Positions 1 through 12,650 of a stretch of DNA of 64,000 nucleotides are shown here, piece by piece (positions within the stretch are counted from its first letter, which is position 1; each line of letters begins with the position of its first letter). The DNA is taken from positions 5,287,001 through 5,351,000 of the forward strand of contig NC_069135.1 in NCBI RefSeq assembly GCF_026914265.1, written 5' to 3'. This DNA comes from Mya arenaria (taxonomy: Eukaryota > Mollusca > Bivalvia > Myida > Myidae). A program made the position numbers and the translations under genes. The notes beneath the pieces were generated by a model. The model saw nothing but the letters and a program-made list of their open reading frames with translations. It made no database searches and was not told the origin of the DNA.

Positions 1-129
1 GAACGAACCCTAATATTAGCTACTATTAAAAATATTTTAGATGCAAATGTGTACTGTTTATGTTGTTTTGAATATTTTCTGACAGTGTTGTTTTGGTTGT
101 TTTGTATATTATCGGACTATCTGTGTGTT

Positions 130-2092
130 TGGTGTATTATCTGTCTGTGTTGTTTTGTATATATTGTTTGTCCGTGTTGTTTGGTGTATTGTCTGTCTGT
201 GTTGTTTGGTGTATTGTCTGTCTGTGTTGTTTGGTGTATTGTCTGTCTGTGTTGTTTGGTGTATTGTCTGTCTGTGTTGTTTGGTGTATTGTCTGTCTGT
301 GTTGTTTGGTGTATTGTCTGTCTGTGTTGTTTGGTGTATTGTCTGTCTGTGTTGTTTTGTATAATGTCTGTCTGTGTTGTTTTGTATATTGTCTGTCTGT
401 GTTATTTTGTATATATTGTCCGTCTGTGTTGTTTGGTGTATATTGTCTGTCTGTGTTATTTTGTATATATTGTGTCTGTGTTGTTGTGTATATATTGTCT
501 GTCTGTGTTGTTTTGTATATATTGTCTGTCTGTGTTGTTTTGTATATATTGTCTGTCTGTGTTGTTTGCTGTATTGTCTGTCTGTGTTGTTTGGTGTATT
601 AACTGTCTGTGTTGTTTGGTGTATTAACTGTCTGTGTTGTTTTGTATATATTGTCTGTCTGTGTTGTTTTGTATATATTGTCTGTCTGTGTTGTTTTGTA
701 TATATTGTCTGTCTGTGTTGTTTGGTGTATATTGTCTGTCTGTGTTGTTTGGTGTATTGTCTGTCTGTGTTGTTTGGTGTATTGTCTGTCTGTGTTGTTT
801 TGTATAATGTCTGTCTGTGTTGTTTTGTATATTGTCTGTCTGTGTTATTTTGTATATATTGTCCGTCTGTGTTGTTTGGTGTATATTGTCTGTCTGTGTT
901 ATTTTGTATATATTGTGTCTGTGTTGTTGTGTATATATTGTCTGTCTGTGTTGTTTTGTATATATTGTCTGTCTGTGTTGTTTTGTATATATTGTCTGTC
1001 TGTGTTGTTTGCTGTATTGTCTGTCTGTGTTGTTTGGTGTATTAACTGTCTGTGTTGTTTGGTGTATTAACTGTCTGTGTTGTTTGGTGTATTAACTGTC
1101 TGTGTTGTTTTGTATATATTGTCTGTCTGTGTTGTTTGCTGTATTGTCTGTCTGTGTTGTTTGGTGTATTAACTGTCTGTGTTGTTTGGTGTATTAACTG
1201 TCTGTGTTGTTTTGTATATATTGTCTGTCTGTGTTGTTTTGTATATATTATCTGTCTGTGTTTTTTGCTGTATTGTCTGTCTGTGTTGTTTGCTGTATTG
1301 TCTGTCTGTGTTGTTTGGTGTATTAACTGTCTGTGTTGTTTGGTGTATTAACTGTCTGTGCTGTTTGCTGTATTGTCTGTCTGTGTTGTTTGCTGTATTG
1401 TCTGTCTGTGTTGTTTGCTGTATTGTCTGTCTGTGTTGTTTGGTGTATTAACTGTCTGTGTTGTTTGCTGTATTGTCTGTCTGTGTTGTTTGCTGTATTG
1501 TCTGTCTGTGTTGTTTGCTGTATTGTCTGTCTGTGTTGTTTGGTGTATTAACTGTCTGTGTTGTTTGCTGTATTGTCTGTCTGTGTTTTTTGCTGTATTG
1601 TCTGTCTGTGTTGTTTGCTGTATTGTCTGTCTGTGTTGTTTGGTGTATTAACTGTCTGTGTTGTTTGCTGTATTGTCTGTCTGTGTTGTTTGCTGTATTG
1701 TCTGTCTGTGTTGTTTGGTGTATTAACTGTCTGTGTTGTTTGGTGTATTAACTATCTGTATTGTATTGTATATAGTCTGTCTATGTTGTTTTGTATAAGG
1801 TCTGTCTGTGTTGTTTTGTATATTGTCTGTCTGTGTTGTTTTGTATATTGTCTGTGTGTATTGCTTGGTATTTTTTATATTGTCTGTCTGTTGTCTGTCT
1901 GTGTTGTTTTGTATATAGTCTGTCTGTGTTGTTTTGTATATAGTCTGTCTGTGTTGTTTTGTATATAGTCTGTTTTGTATATAGTCTGTCTGTGATGCTT
2001 AGTAATGTTTTTTGTTTTTTGTTTGTTTTGTATATTGTCTGTATGTTATCTATATGTGTTGTTTTGTATATAGTCTGTCTGTGTTGCTTAGT

Positions 2093-2123
<31 letters not shown>

Positions 2124-2520
2124 GTAAATTGTCTATCTGTTATCTGTATTTGTTGTTTTGTATATAGTCTGCCTGTATTGCTTAGTAAATTGTTTTTTTG
2201 TTTTTTTTTGTAAATTGTCTATCTGTTATCTGTATTTGTTGTTTTGTATATTGTCTGCCTGTATTGCTTAGTAAATTGTTTTGTTTTTGTTTTGTATATT
2301 GTTTGTCTGTGGTGTGTCTGTGTTGTTTCGTATATAGTCTCTCTGTGTTGTTTCGTATATAGTGTGTCTGTGTTGTTTTGTATATTGTCTGTCTGTGTTG
2401 TTTTGTATATTGTCTGTCTGTGTTGTTTTGTATATTGTCTGTCTGTGTTGTTTTGTATATTGTCTGTCTGTGTTGTTTTGTATATTGTTGTTCGGTGTTA
2501 CTCGGTGCATTGTCTGTCTC
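130..2520. repeat. T/G-rich 25-27 bp minisatellite array
   Basis: A tandem array of a roughly 25-bp unit built on TGTCTGTCTGTGTTGTTT plus either GGTGTAT, GCTGTAT or the longer TGTATATAT ending. There are some 90 units, which decay after about 1750 and become interspersed with T-runs (2098-2122 is pure T). A higher-order layer is visible: the ordered variant series at about 361-605 recurs at about 805-1049, a shift of about 444 bp. Because the base unit is not a multiple of three and lacks stops on the plus strand, it gives long open frames rich in Cys, Val and Leu. These are repeat artefacts and not genes. Confidence 0.95.
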
Positions 2521-3323
2521 TGTTTTTTGTATAGTGTCTGTTTTTTTTGTATAGTGTCTCTCTGTGTATGACTCTCTGTGTATGGCGTTGGTTTGTATAT
2601 ATTGTTTTAGTATTCGGTGTTGCTTGGTGCATTGTCTGTATGTGTTGTTATGTATATTGTATGTCTGTGTTGTTGGGTTAACGGTTTATCTGTGTTGTTT
2701 TGTATAGCGTCTGTCTTTGTTGCTTTCTATAATGTCTGACAGTTGTTTGACATATTGCTGACTGCGCTATTTTGTTTACTGTCTGTCTGTGTTATTTTTT
2801 TTTATTTTATGTCTGTATTGTGTTGTTCACGTTGAGTGTTTATTCTAGACTGCCATAGTGCCTAAATAACAGGTTTATTGCTACTGGGCTTGTCCCTGTA
2901 GTATCTTTGCAAGTAAGGACACAGTAAATTTGTCGACAAAGTTTATTTTTAAATGAAAAAAATGATAACATGTATCGATTGACAAATAAACTAAAAATGG
3001 ACAAACAATTCATAAAGATCAAATATATGATAGTTGGTGAATGAAAAAATTAAGTTGATCCTTCTTAAATGAAACAGCAGAGATTTGCCCTTAAATTAAA
3101 TTGGCATTATATATACCACTCGTATTTTATCCTTCAAACTCTCTGAATCACATCAGCACAAATAAAAAACATTGTAATAACGTTTCAATGATAACGTTTG
3201 TTATGGGATTCTCCACAAAATAGAATAAAAACACTGTTAACAGTAGCACATGTATAAACCTTGCTGAGTCTGCATAAAACGAACCCCAGTTTTATTTTGT
3301 AATTACAAATTCAATCATTGAAC
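2521..3323. other. Decayed repeat tail and 3' flank of gene A
   Basis: Up to about 2815 the T/G-rich repeat is still recognisable but degenerate. From about 3150 the sequence resembles the 3' flank of gene C (about 33640-33806), sharing for example AGAATAAAAACACTGTT, so this is the left edge of the duplicated block. A minus-strand AATAAA at 3291-3296 (seen as TTTATT) lies 28 bp beyond the stop of gene A and may be its polyadenylation signal. No gene is seen here. Confidence 0.6.
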
Positions 3324-6300
3324 CTATTCTGTGTCTGGTGTAGACGTTTTGTCTGACACAAGGATTACTTCCCCTTTCACCATAAAGCCTGTTTTGCTTT
3401 CCTCCAGCTCGACGGAGGGCCATACAACCATATGGACCGACCCTTCAGGGTGTTTAGAGCTGGTGACATTCTCCTCAGTTGCTATGGCAACAAATCTGTT
3501 TTCAAGATTCTCGTATTTCTGTCCTACAACGTTAAAGTTGAGACACAGCGATGGCTTTGATATGACCATTAACCAGCAGCATTCAGAAACATCTTCAATG
3601 AATTTTGTGAGCATGTGTTTTGTGTTCGCTGACATCTTTTCACATGTTGTAATACGTTTCGATGCTTGTCCATCTAATACGGCATCCGTAATCGTCTATA
3701 ACGAATGAAAACATGTTTCATCAAATGATTATGCTCTGCACACAAATCCATAACATAATATAAAGAAGTGGTATTCATATATTTGTTGGCCAATTTTCGG
3801 CAACAACATTAAGCAAACCCGCAGGATTTATAGAAATTTCAATAATACAATATCTCGTACAATGTTTAATGTTGTGGACACAGTTGATAAATATACTACT
3901 ACAATGTTCAACTGCCAAATATTTCAAGATGATACAACGCTAAGAGAACTATCTTACCTGCTTCACAGTAGCTAACACCGACTCCTTCTGACCATAAATG
4001 CGTCTACACTTCAGGATGGCAGCAAATTCCTGTTGAATATAATGAATCAGGTTATATATTAGCCTTCATATTCCAAAGCATACATGTAATTGTTTATATT
4101 ATATCGTTGGCTTCTTCTGACAATACACGATTACATAAAACACCGAAGGTTATCGAGGACTACGGATTTCCAACTAGTTGAAGATCAGGCAATGTAGTTT
4201 TGTATTAATATAAAATATGTTAAGCTCCAAGTACATTCATTGCAAGACTAAAGAAGTCAGCTTTTTATAAATTTGTTATATTTCATTACACTTACATTTG
4301 AAGAAATATCAGTATTTTCTGCACGGTTCGGCAATGACTCTTTTTCTCCAAGAAAGCAAAATTGTCGAATGTGCTGATCAGCTCTGTCTTTGCATCGTTT
4401 ATAGACATCCTGAAATTAGCCATTTTTCAGCATCATTACAAATATTTTACTACATAATAAATGCCGTGTTTGCGTTTGCTTTTGTTTATGCATAATGTTC
4501 AGGCACGGTACCAAATACATGTATATATGTACCTTCATGATTTCAGAAACCATATGCAAACGATGAACCTCGCTAATGGTTTGGTCGTCGTCAACAATCG
4601 CCTCGTTCAAATCCTCCCATAGCTTTTTAATGTCACCGTCGAAGTGTTGGGCTAGTTTTGTGTTGGAGAACTTGTCGTCCAAACGTTCCAACTTGTCACT
4701 TCCTTCCAGTACACATGCCATCTTCCTAGTAAGTATCTCGGACCTGAAATGTATCCATGTTTATCGTACTACCGATGTTTATTGTATTTGCATCAATGAG
4801 CGCCAGTCCTAGCAATGTTGTATTAGAACAGAACAGAACAAAACATATTTGATTGCACGTGAACTTTTCAGATTGTGTGTGTTAGATGAATATATCAATT
4901 AATATCATTACAACTGTCACATGCAGTGTGCGACTTATATTATTGGCATATAAAGGATGAACTTAAAATAGTACTACTGCAAATTGAAAATCATCGAAGT
5001 AATTTAGAACAATAACTTGATTTGATTGTAGTATACCAACATTTGACTTACTAAAATAACACATATAGTATTCAATATCCAGACATGATGGTAAACCATG
5101 ACTATGATAGTCTTAATGCTAACGTTACAAACCACTTATTACGATACATTACCTAATATTGTTGCCTTTAATATATTCATCAATAAAGTATATCACATCT
5201 TAAATGTTTTCGATACATACAGTATTTATCTGACATAAATGCTTCCGGTTCAGATGAGATAATGTTGTTTGATTCTAAAATTATATGATACAATAGTTGT
5301 ATAAATAATTAAAACACAATAAACATTCAAGTGATTTAAATGTGGTCCAATGCTTTTGGTATTCATGTACAGAACTTAAAACAAACGTTACTGAAAACAT
5401 ACGCCTCTTTAAGCTTCTCATTCTTCACATCTAGGTGTTCTATAGTGTCAAGGTATGTCTTGCATGCTGCGTTCAGCTCATGTGTTGTTTTCTCATGGGC
5501 TCGTAGTTCTTCCTGAAATAATTGCGTCATAAGGAGTCATACAATCATGGTATAACATGAAAGCTTAAGACATTACAAAGATAATAACAAAGATACATTT
5601 AATAATAGCAAACCTATAACATTGACATTTTAAACACTTTATGATATTGTATAAAAGGTTGTTTCCTTGTCATGTATTGGCATTGCCTGTTCTTAGTCAT
5701 ACCATTAGTATGCATGGTTTGCTGCCAGACTTTTCAATGAAGTGACATTATATCGATACTACCTGCTTGTCCGAACGTAATAAGTACTAATAACGTTTTA
5801 ATACTTGTTTACAACATACTTAAGGTTTACATGTAGGTAAACGTTGTGAATAACTTTTTAAACTCGAAGGTATTTATTTGAACGATAAATTCTTAATAAG
5901 CACTTGTAAACAAAGACTTTAAAGCTGCACTCTCAAAGATTGAACGTTTTGACGACTTTTTTTTCTATTTTTAGTTTTTGAACGAGCCAATTTTTGCGAA
6001 AATGCATTGAAACCAGTTATATATCTTTTTTTTATTTTGTGTCTTGGATAAAGCCTTCTTTTGCGAAAATATCTGCAAACCAATGATAAAAGATTGTTGA
6101 CAAATAATAGATCGCAGATATTTGTATTTAAGTTCAAAAATTGATATTTTATGCATTTTTCTTAAACCGTTAGTAACGGTTTTAGCCATAAAACAGCCGT
6201 TTTCGAACGGAAAATTAAAATCTCCGATCTGATCTTTTCACAGCAATCTTTTATCATTGGTTTGAAAATATTTACGCAGAAATGGCTTTATCCAAGACAA

Positions 6301-7188
6301 AAAAATAAAAAAAAGTAGTTGTAAGAACGAATTGTCAATATGTGAGAGTGCAGCTTTTATAGAGAAAACAACAAAATCGCGACTTCGTGCGGTCTTTGTA
6401 TTGGACATAATTTTCTTTTAACTGTTCTTATACTACCTTCGATTAGACCATGTTTTGGTGCACGCTTATCGTATACAGACAACTTCTAACCTTTTTCGCA
6501 CTTTCAACAAACGTTTTACTCAAACAAACATACAAGCATATTATCTTACGTATTACCTTATAGTCTTTGCACTTTTGGCACGAACTTTCACGTGTCCTGT
6601 AAGAATAAAGCACTGATCAGTAACGACACTGCTAGTATGACTAAGCTACCCGACATTTATCAAAAGTATGACGTTAGATGGGCGCATTCGGGGATAAATT
6701 TAGTGCGTGTCCCGTCCCTGACGAAGGCAATTTTGATATACTTGAGTGTAACATCGTTTCAAGGGTGCCATGTACAGAAATATTTAGTGGTGTGAGTTCA
6801 TTTCAGCTTTTATGTCCTTCAAGGTCAAAATTTAATTAACGTTTTTAATGTAATGATATTTAAAATTTTCTTCTACAGAAATAATTCTTTCAAATGATAC
6901 CAAAAATGAGGGTTCAGGATGCACGAAAGTTTACATTAAAGATGCACTGTTACTCCCAAATAAGATTTACCATATTTAATACCATAATTCAAGTGTTTTA
7001 ATTTACGAAAAAGGATTAAAAATGTCGAAAACAATTGTTCTTAATGAGGATACTGTGTTTAATTTGAAAGAAAGGTGCAGAAAACACGGTATTTCTACCT
7101 TATGAAACAATAGTAGATCTGAGGCCAAATAAAAAAATAGGTGTGTTTCAGGTAATACTGCCAAAATAAATAGGGAAGGTAGGTCGGA

Positions 7189-7220
<32 letters not shown>

Positions 7221-10200
7221 GATATATTGATTTCAATAACTGTTGACTCAGACTGTAACAAAAATAAAAATCATCAATTTTTAGGTTTATCAGCAGTTTT
7301 TAAACATGTTCCATGCTTCAAAGGAAACATTCTTTATTTGTCTGGTTAAATACTTTGACAATGATGGTTGGATTTCAACTATAAAGTTATGATACACCAC
7401 TCTGCTATTATCTAAGACTTTCCAGGAACGGTTTTACTTTTCTTTATGTACCCTTTTGCTTTCAATCACCCTCTGAAGTATGCTAACCTTCCTGTTACAT
7501 AATTTCATGGAGAGTGGGACAGCAAAATTACCATATAAGCCATCCGCCAAGGAAACCTCAATGCTGTCAAGAGGACCTGGGGGTTCAGATTTGAAGAACA
7601 AGTAACATGCAGGTTTTGTTGCCAAAATTACACACTTAAGTCTGACATATAAATCCGAAAGTCAGTATCTGACACATTTGTATCTGACAAGAAAATATAG
7701 TTCAAGAATTGAAATATACCTGCCACACACAGACGCGTAGGAGCTGGGGCCGCGACCGCGGCCCCAATATTCTGGCTAGTAACGGCAATGGGGCCGCGAA
7801 TATTTGATACCAAATTTCCTAATAATCGTATTTTAAATAAAGCTACGCGCATATAGATCAGTAGCAGTCATACACGATATTGAATAAACAGGTCACCATG
7901 TCATAATTAAACCTGTGACCATATAGCTAATTTGCGTGTGAATGGCGTGAAAACAGTCGGCGGATTATTAAAGACGGGTGATTGGAAGATGAGGCAATAA
8001 GACAATAATTATTTGTATCGTTTTTGATGTTTCAAAAACTGTAGTTGAAGAACTGAGAAAGGAAATGAGTCCCGCCACACCTGGATTTAGAGTGCTGTGC
8101 CCGACTAGATGGACTGTTATGGCGGAGTGTTTGAAAAGTGTCTTAGACAATTATTCAGTTCTCCAGAAAATGTGGGATACCTCTCTGTTAGACCACAGAA
8201 GACACAGAGACCAGAGCGCGCATTGTATGTGTGTTGGTGTTAAGAGTCAGAATGCCTCATTTGACTTTATCTATGGTGTGACACATGGGTATGAACCGTT
8301 TAAGCACAATGACGACCTAAGCAGGTCTCTGACAAAGACATGTCATCTTCTGAAGGTCACGATCTTGCCCATGTGTCAGTGTCTAAATGCAATAGTGAAT
8401 GATTGTTACTAAACGATAATAGGTTTAACCAATAAAGGTTTAGATAAAAACATGAAAATAATACCTGAACTCACTGGAAATCGAGTCTTACAATGCTTAA
8501 AATTGAAAAAATCTCGAAGGGAGGGGACACCCCTCCCGAGCCCACCCCTTTCGCGGCCCCAATGTCAACTTCCTACCTACGCGCCTAACACAATCACAAA
8601 ATAACCGTAATTCACCTTAGAGTTTGGACACTCAAAAAATTCGGACACCCATTATTATTTTCATTTTTTTTTTATTTTGCGTACCTAATTTTCGGACACC
8701 CAAAGGACATCGATTATAACTTTTACAGTTACTAAGTCTCACAGACAAAGATTATTGATCTTTATCCTTAAAATGTATTTGCCTGGCTAGATTACCTAAC
8801 CGTATACATCCCTGTGACAAGTTAATTAGTTACTACCTATCCTAAACAAACAAAAACAAACGATTTATTGCCTGTTGAAAGCAAAGTGTGATATAATTAA
8901 TGGAGGAATTAAGGGGTAGCCAGATTTAAGGAACAACAAGGGCAATCAAGGGATTAAGAAAAGACAGACATGACATGTTTGTAAAACGATCCGCCAATAA
9001 ACTTTGAAACTTGTACCGCACTTTCAATATAGACTTTATGAAGCAATAATCGTACAGTAATACTCATTGAAACATCAATAGAACAATACAATTCAACACA
9101 TTCAATGATACAGGTAACTATTTAATGTGATGAATTAAAGTTAGAAATGCAATACTAGTACTTAAGTTACAATCGAAAACACCACCCAGACACATTAATC
9201 CTGCATAACAATATCCATGCTCTCCATGAGATCCTCGTGGGTACAACTGCGAGTTATGTGACGTCACACAGTGTGACTGTTTGATCTGAAGCCGACAGAA
9301 GGTGTTTATTCATTTCAATGCATGTATAAAATGTTGTTGAATGGGATTTTAATTAACTTTGTGAAGGAGTTACTCTTATAGGCGTTATAACCATTGATAA
9401 CTACGGATAAATTAATAAGTGGTCAAATGCAGACTTGAAGAAGAAAGGCAGGTTTAACATAGATGTAAATAAAATGTAAATATGGTTATTTTCTATGAAT
9501 TCGGACAGCGAAAAAAATATTATTTTAAGGTGTCCGAACTCTAATGTGATTACGGTAAATACAATCAGAAATCCAACTCTAATATTGTCAACTTTTCTTA
9601 TACATTTCGTAACAAATGCTTTTCGTACCCAAAAAACATTTTTTTTCAGGGAAAAATAGGTTAGGGTCGGCGGGAAAAAATAGGGTCGGTCGGGTAACCT
9701 GAAACGGACCTATTTTTTATTTGGCCTCATGTAGTAAATCTTTCAGCATTCACCAATCATTTAATATTTTTGCGTTTTCAGCTATTTAATATTTTCCATA
9801 AATGCATTATTTAGTAAACAGTTGAAGGTTTATTACTCAAAATTGATGTTTGTTAAACATGTGTATGTATTGATTTTGAATAAGAGTGTCACTTTAATGT
9901 ACATCAGATCCCTAAAGTATATACCCAGAACAAGATAATGGACGAAAAGTTTGTTCATAAAGAAAAATTTACACTTGTTAAATCTTATAAATACCTATGG
10001 TCGCCGTAAGAAGTAGCCCTGTCATCCTGTCCAGAGGTGCCTCCGTCTTGTAAAATAGGTGGAAAAACATCTTGAATGGGTGAAAACTTTTAAGTGTACA
10101 CACGTCATATATAATGGTTACTGTAACACTTTGCCTCAATGTTGTTGAATACATATAATATATATCATAAATAAAATATTGCTGTTTTTACTTATTTACA

Positions 10201-10507
10201 TAAAATTATGTACATCCAATTGTATTTGTACTTTTCACTGTTTCTTACTCCAATACTTTTAGTTTATCTATCATATCTATCACGAATATTTAGTTATAAT
10301 TTTTTGTCCGATAAATGTTACCCAAACGTTTATCTTAAATAAAATCCTTTTTTCTAACAGTTAAACCCATCGAAAGATATGTTTATGGATACATTACAAA
10401 TTTTACAAAATTTACTTCCTTTTTTCAGACAACATCTGAAATCTCATTATAAAAAGAACAAGCTCACCCATTTGATAGCACCAATAGGTTGCCGAGGGAA
10501 TAGCCAT
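3324..10507 (-). CDS. Gene A: CxxC/coiled-coil protein with Mieap-like C-terminus
   Basis: Eight coding exons, in transcript order 10507-10468, 10046-9995, 6596-6557, 5512-5403, 4743-4533, 4409-4296, 4029-3958 and 3695-3324, total 1011 bp and give 336 residues. Every junction is GT-AG and intron phases are 1,2,0,2,0,0,0. The start ATG (10507) is inferred from the donor ATGG|GTGAGC, which alone gives the required phase. Visible parts are a single CxxC (C37, C40), a coiled-coil exon (about 45-80), a conserved core with KLWEDLNEAIVDDD (81-151), a DVYKRCKDRADQHIRQF segment (152-189) and a C-terminal exon with CCWLMV, VVWPSVEL and KGEV. Those last motifs resemble the C-terminal domain of mitochondria-eating protein (Mieap/SPATA18), which acts in mitochondrial quality control. 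That assignment is from memory and moderate, so the function of this paralog is unknown. Closest relative in the window is gene C. Introns 2 and 3 carry MITEs. Confidence 0.75.
5921..6358. mobile_element. MITE with AAAGCTGCACTCTCA ends (intron 3 of gene A)
   Basis: The left end reads AAAGCTGCACTCTCAAAGAT and the reverse complement of the right end reads AAAAGCTGCACTCTCACATA, giving terminal inverted repeats. A second inverted pair lies inside: TCTTGGATAAAGCC near 6045 against GGCTTTATCCAAGA near 6290, and the neighbouring AACCAATGATAAAAGATTG, so the whole element can fold back. It has no coding capacity. Short open frames inside are by-products. It is a non-autonomous DNA transposon of undetermined superfamily. 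Confidence 0.75.
7734..8583. mobile_element. Decayed DNA transposon carrying a hAT-like remnant
   Basis: The ends share CGCGTAGG (left 7734; right, reverse-complemented, 8583) and both carry GGGGCCGCG about 15-25 bp inside. The left one is itself palindromic (GGGGCCGCG, ACC, GCGGCCCC). The unit encloses the transposase-like fragment at about 8045-8412. Target-site duplications are not clear, so the boundaries are approximate. Confidence 0.45.
8045..8412 (+). pseudogene. hAT-like transposase fragment (ZMYM/THAP-hAT type)
   Basis: An open stretch encodes about 115 residues with FRVLCPTRWTVMAECLKSVL, then SVLQKMWDTSLLD and VGVKSQNASFDFIYGV. This resembles the middle of hAT-superfamily transposases of the kind domesticated as zinc-finger MYM-type or P52rIPK-like proteins (a 'CPTRW' motif, then a conserved FDF...G segment). 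No DNA-binding zinc finger, no N-terminal catalytic region and no dimerisation domain is present. It starts without a good initiation context and ends at a stop just after the recognisable region, so it is a relic. It lies antisense inside intron 2 of gene A. Confidence 0.6.
8602..9557. mobile_element. About 955-bp MITE with TTACCGTAAT-type ends
   Basis: The left end TAACCGTAATTCACCTTAGA, followed by GTTTGGACAC, pairs with the right end, which reverse-complements to TACCGTAATCACATTAGAG then TTCGGACACC. Similar flanking words (ACAATCACAAA on the left, ACAATCAGAAA on the right) may be a decayed target duplication. The interior is AT-rich and non-coding. Confidence 0.65.
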
Positions 10508-11441
10508 TGTAGTCGATATATTAAAGTTACAATATAATAAACTAATCCATAAACTGTTTGAAAACTTAACCATAAAAATGACAAATTGGAAAATGTTATA
10601 AAATCCTACTTTCTATTCCCTAAACAATCACACGCGATAAACGGTCAAGGTCAGTCTTGATAGTGTGTGTAAAATTACCTTTAGAAGCGCACACCAGCCT
10701 TTTTAAACGTTTCATCATTCTAGTTTTCTTGTCTTACATAAAATTTAAATTATGCACCTTGTCCGACTCGCTTCACCGAAAATAGATTGTATTTAAACAC
10801 TCCGGTTACAATACTCCTTCATATGAATTTATTTATTAATAAGGTATCAGGTATTCAAGAATACTAGTCTACTTTCGTTTTCCATACATTAACCGTTGAC
10901 GATCAGATACAGCTATTTTCTGTGTTCATTTGTAGCTCGACTATTAGAAGAAAAATAACAGGCTTGACTACTCGCTCAGCGTCGGCGTCGCGGTTGGCGT
11001 CGGCGTTCGGTTAACGTTTTAGGGCAATTTAGCATTTTCACTTATACATGTAACTCCAATACCGTACCCTTATTTAATGTATACCCATGTATGCGTCCTA
11101 ATTATTGCATGTGTATTTTGATCTATCCGTTTATCATGTTACGTTTTGTATTGTGTAGTTAGTTATAAATATTTACTAGTTTAACAAACATGTATGATAT
11201 ACTTTTACATAGAAGTACTGTTACATAAGTGAGTGTTCAGCTTTTATTATATAGTAAAAAAATTCAAAGTGATAGTTGCATAAATGATGTATGCAAATAC
11301 TTCTGGTGAAGTATCTCTACCTAAAACAAAATAAGTACGCTTTTAAAATTACGCATGATTGCTTAAATCTATAAGTATTTATTAAATATAACTTTTCACT
11401 TTGACACACACTTTCTATCTGTATTGTTACTAGACTGATTA
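10508..11441. other. Upstream region of gene A, with a truncated repeat
   Basis: No gene is recognised. At 10933-11024 there is a short piece beginning AGCTCGACTATTAGAAGAA and containing GCGTCGGCGTCG. This is the left end of the same element family as the full copy at 29567-30640, truncated soon after its GGCGTC microsatellite. A possible acceptor (TTTTCAAACAG) sits about 50 bp upstream of the start codon of gene A, hinting at a 5' UTR exon further right. The rest is AT-rich and featureless. Confidence 0.5.
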
Positions 11442-12650
11442 GTATACTTATGATCGGAAGTAGAGCAGCAACTAGGGCAAGCCCGTAGTGGATGTCCTAT
11501 TACCCATCATTTCAATCGAGGAAAACATAGCCTTTTCGATATTTATTTCATTTTCATTGTCTTTATCTTATGTTTGGAAAATAATGGGCAAGGCTCGGAC
11601 GAAGAGTAGATAAAATATCAACGGTTCTGTCATGGTATATCTATGATCAGATCCGACCAATCTATTTAAATACTACAAATTGTCCATAAACAGTTCTTTG
11701 AGAGTTGCCAATCGCCGAGCAAAAGAACATGCTGAGGAAGCGGTATACTACTCCCTCTGAATACTCAGCTGCTAGGTATGATTGAAATTTAAATCGTCAG
11801 AGCCTTACCAGAGAAGAAGAAAAAATACAAAGCAAAAAAACAAAACAAAAACGAACAAAGCAACATCAAAATATTGGAATGGCAAATAGCAAAGGAAACA
11901 CATTAGGAGCAGCACATCTTGAATTGGAATCAGTCAGCTGGAATTCGGCATGAGGTAGAAAGCCGAGTGGTCAGCCCGATGTGCAGTAAGATTTCGTTTG
12001 TAACTTCGAGTCAATTTCCGAATTTACTAAAAATATATATAGCAAGCAAGCAGAACACATGTATCGAAAAAAGTATCATTCATAACATATATGCATGTAC
12101 GTAGGCGAAGCATGGGGTCTTGGGAGGGTGGGAAAAATAAATCAGAATTTAATATAAGAGCTGCCAAAGACTAACCTTTCTCTCACAATAGTCAGAGCAA
12201 AAGAGGCCTGAATAACCATGTGATTTGTAGGGGGCGCGCACTGCGGCCAATCAGAACAGTGTACTAAGTTACGTCATGCGATGCTGGCGATATGGTTGTA
12301 GAGCACTATTAATTAGATGTATTACCAAGATACCAATAACGAAAGCTATCCTTAAAGGGATAACTTGAATTATTGGTATACTTATGATCGGAAGTAGAGC
12401 AGCAACTAGGGCAAGCCCGTAGTGGATATCCTATTACCCATCATTTCAATCGAGGAAAACATAGCCTTCTCAATATCTATTTCATTTTCATTGTCTTTAT
12501 CTTATGTTTGGAAAATAATGGGCAAGGCTCGGACGAAGAGTAGATAAAACATCAACGGTTCTGTCATGGTATATCTATGATCAGATCCGACCAATCTATT
12601 TAAATACCACAAAATGTCCGTAAACAGTTCTTTGAGAGTTGCCAATCGCC
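11442..12650. repeat. Direct-repeat pair (2 x 275 bp) around a 659-bp spacer
   Basis: The 275 bp at 11442-11716 recur in the same orientation at 12376-12650 with only scattered differences. Both begin GTATACTTATGATCGGAAGT and end GAGAGTTGCCAATCGCC. The 659-bp spacer has no long reading frame. The arrangement could be a short element with terminal direct repeats, or a local duplication. The ends do not clearly show the features that would settle this, and no family is assigned. Small open frames on the minus strand within copy 2 are not credible genes. Confidence 0.75.

Larger units (their letters stand above)
7121..9730. mobile_element. 2.6 kb element with GAGGCCAAATAAAAAATAGG ends
   Basis: The left end is GAGGCCAAATAAAAAAATAG followed by GTGTGTTTCAGGTAA. 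The right end (about 9694-9728), reverse-complemented, reads GAGGCCAAATAAAAAATAGG then TCCGTTTCAGGTTA. These inverted termini bound an insertion that splits MITE M1. A pure T run (7191-7220) and A-rich spots flank the left interior. Two further inverted-repeat units (7734-8583 and 8602-9557) sit inside, so this is either a composite or an element that served as a landing site. No transposase for it is evident. Confidence 0.65.
6934..9900. mobile_element. MITE family M1, copy 1, split by a later insertion
   Basis: The ends read ACATTAAAG (left) and CTTTAATGT (right). The two halves, 6934-7120 and about 9731-9900, together match intact copies at 40460-40826 and, inverted, at 58619-58994. Shared landmarks include GAAAGGTG.AGAAAACACG, ATAAATGCATTATTTAGTAA and TGTGTATGTATTGATTTT. 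The intact copies are about 370 bp, so the 2.6 kb between the halves is a nested insertion. No coding capacity. It lies in intron 2 of gene A. Confidence 0.8.

Noticed and set aside
49-1968. Long Cys/Val/Leu-rich open frames as membrane or secreted proteins
   Set aside because: They are direct translations of the 25-bp minisatellite in all three frames, with no start context or domain.
4416-4721. Gene A starting at the Met of MACVLEGSDK (4721)
   Set aside because: The frame continues upstream through the exon start into the coiled-coil and CxxC exons at matching phase, and the same holds in B, C and D.
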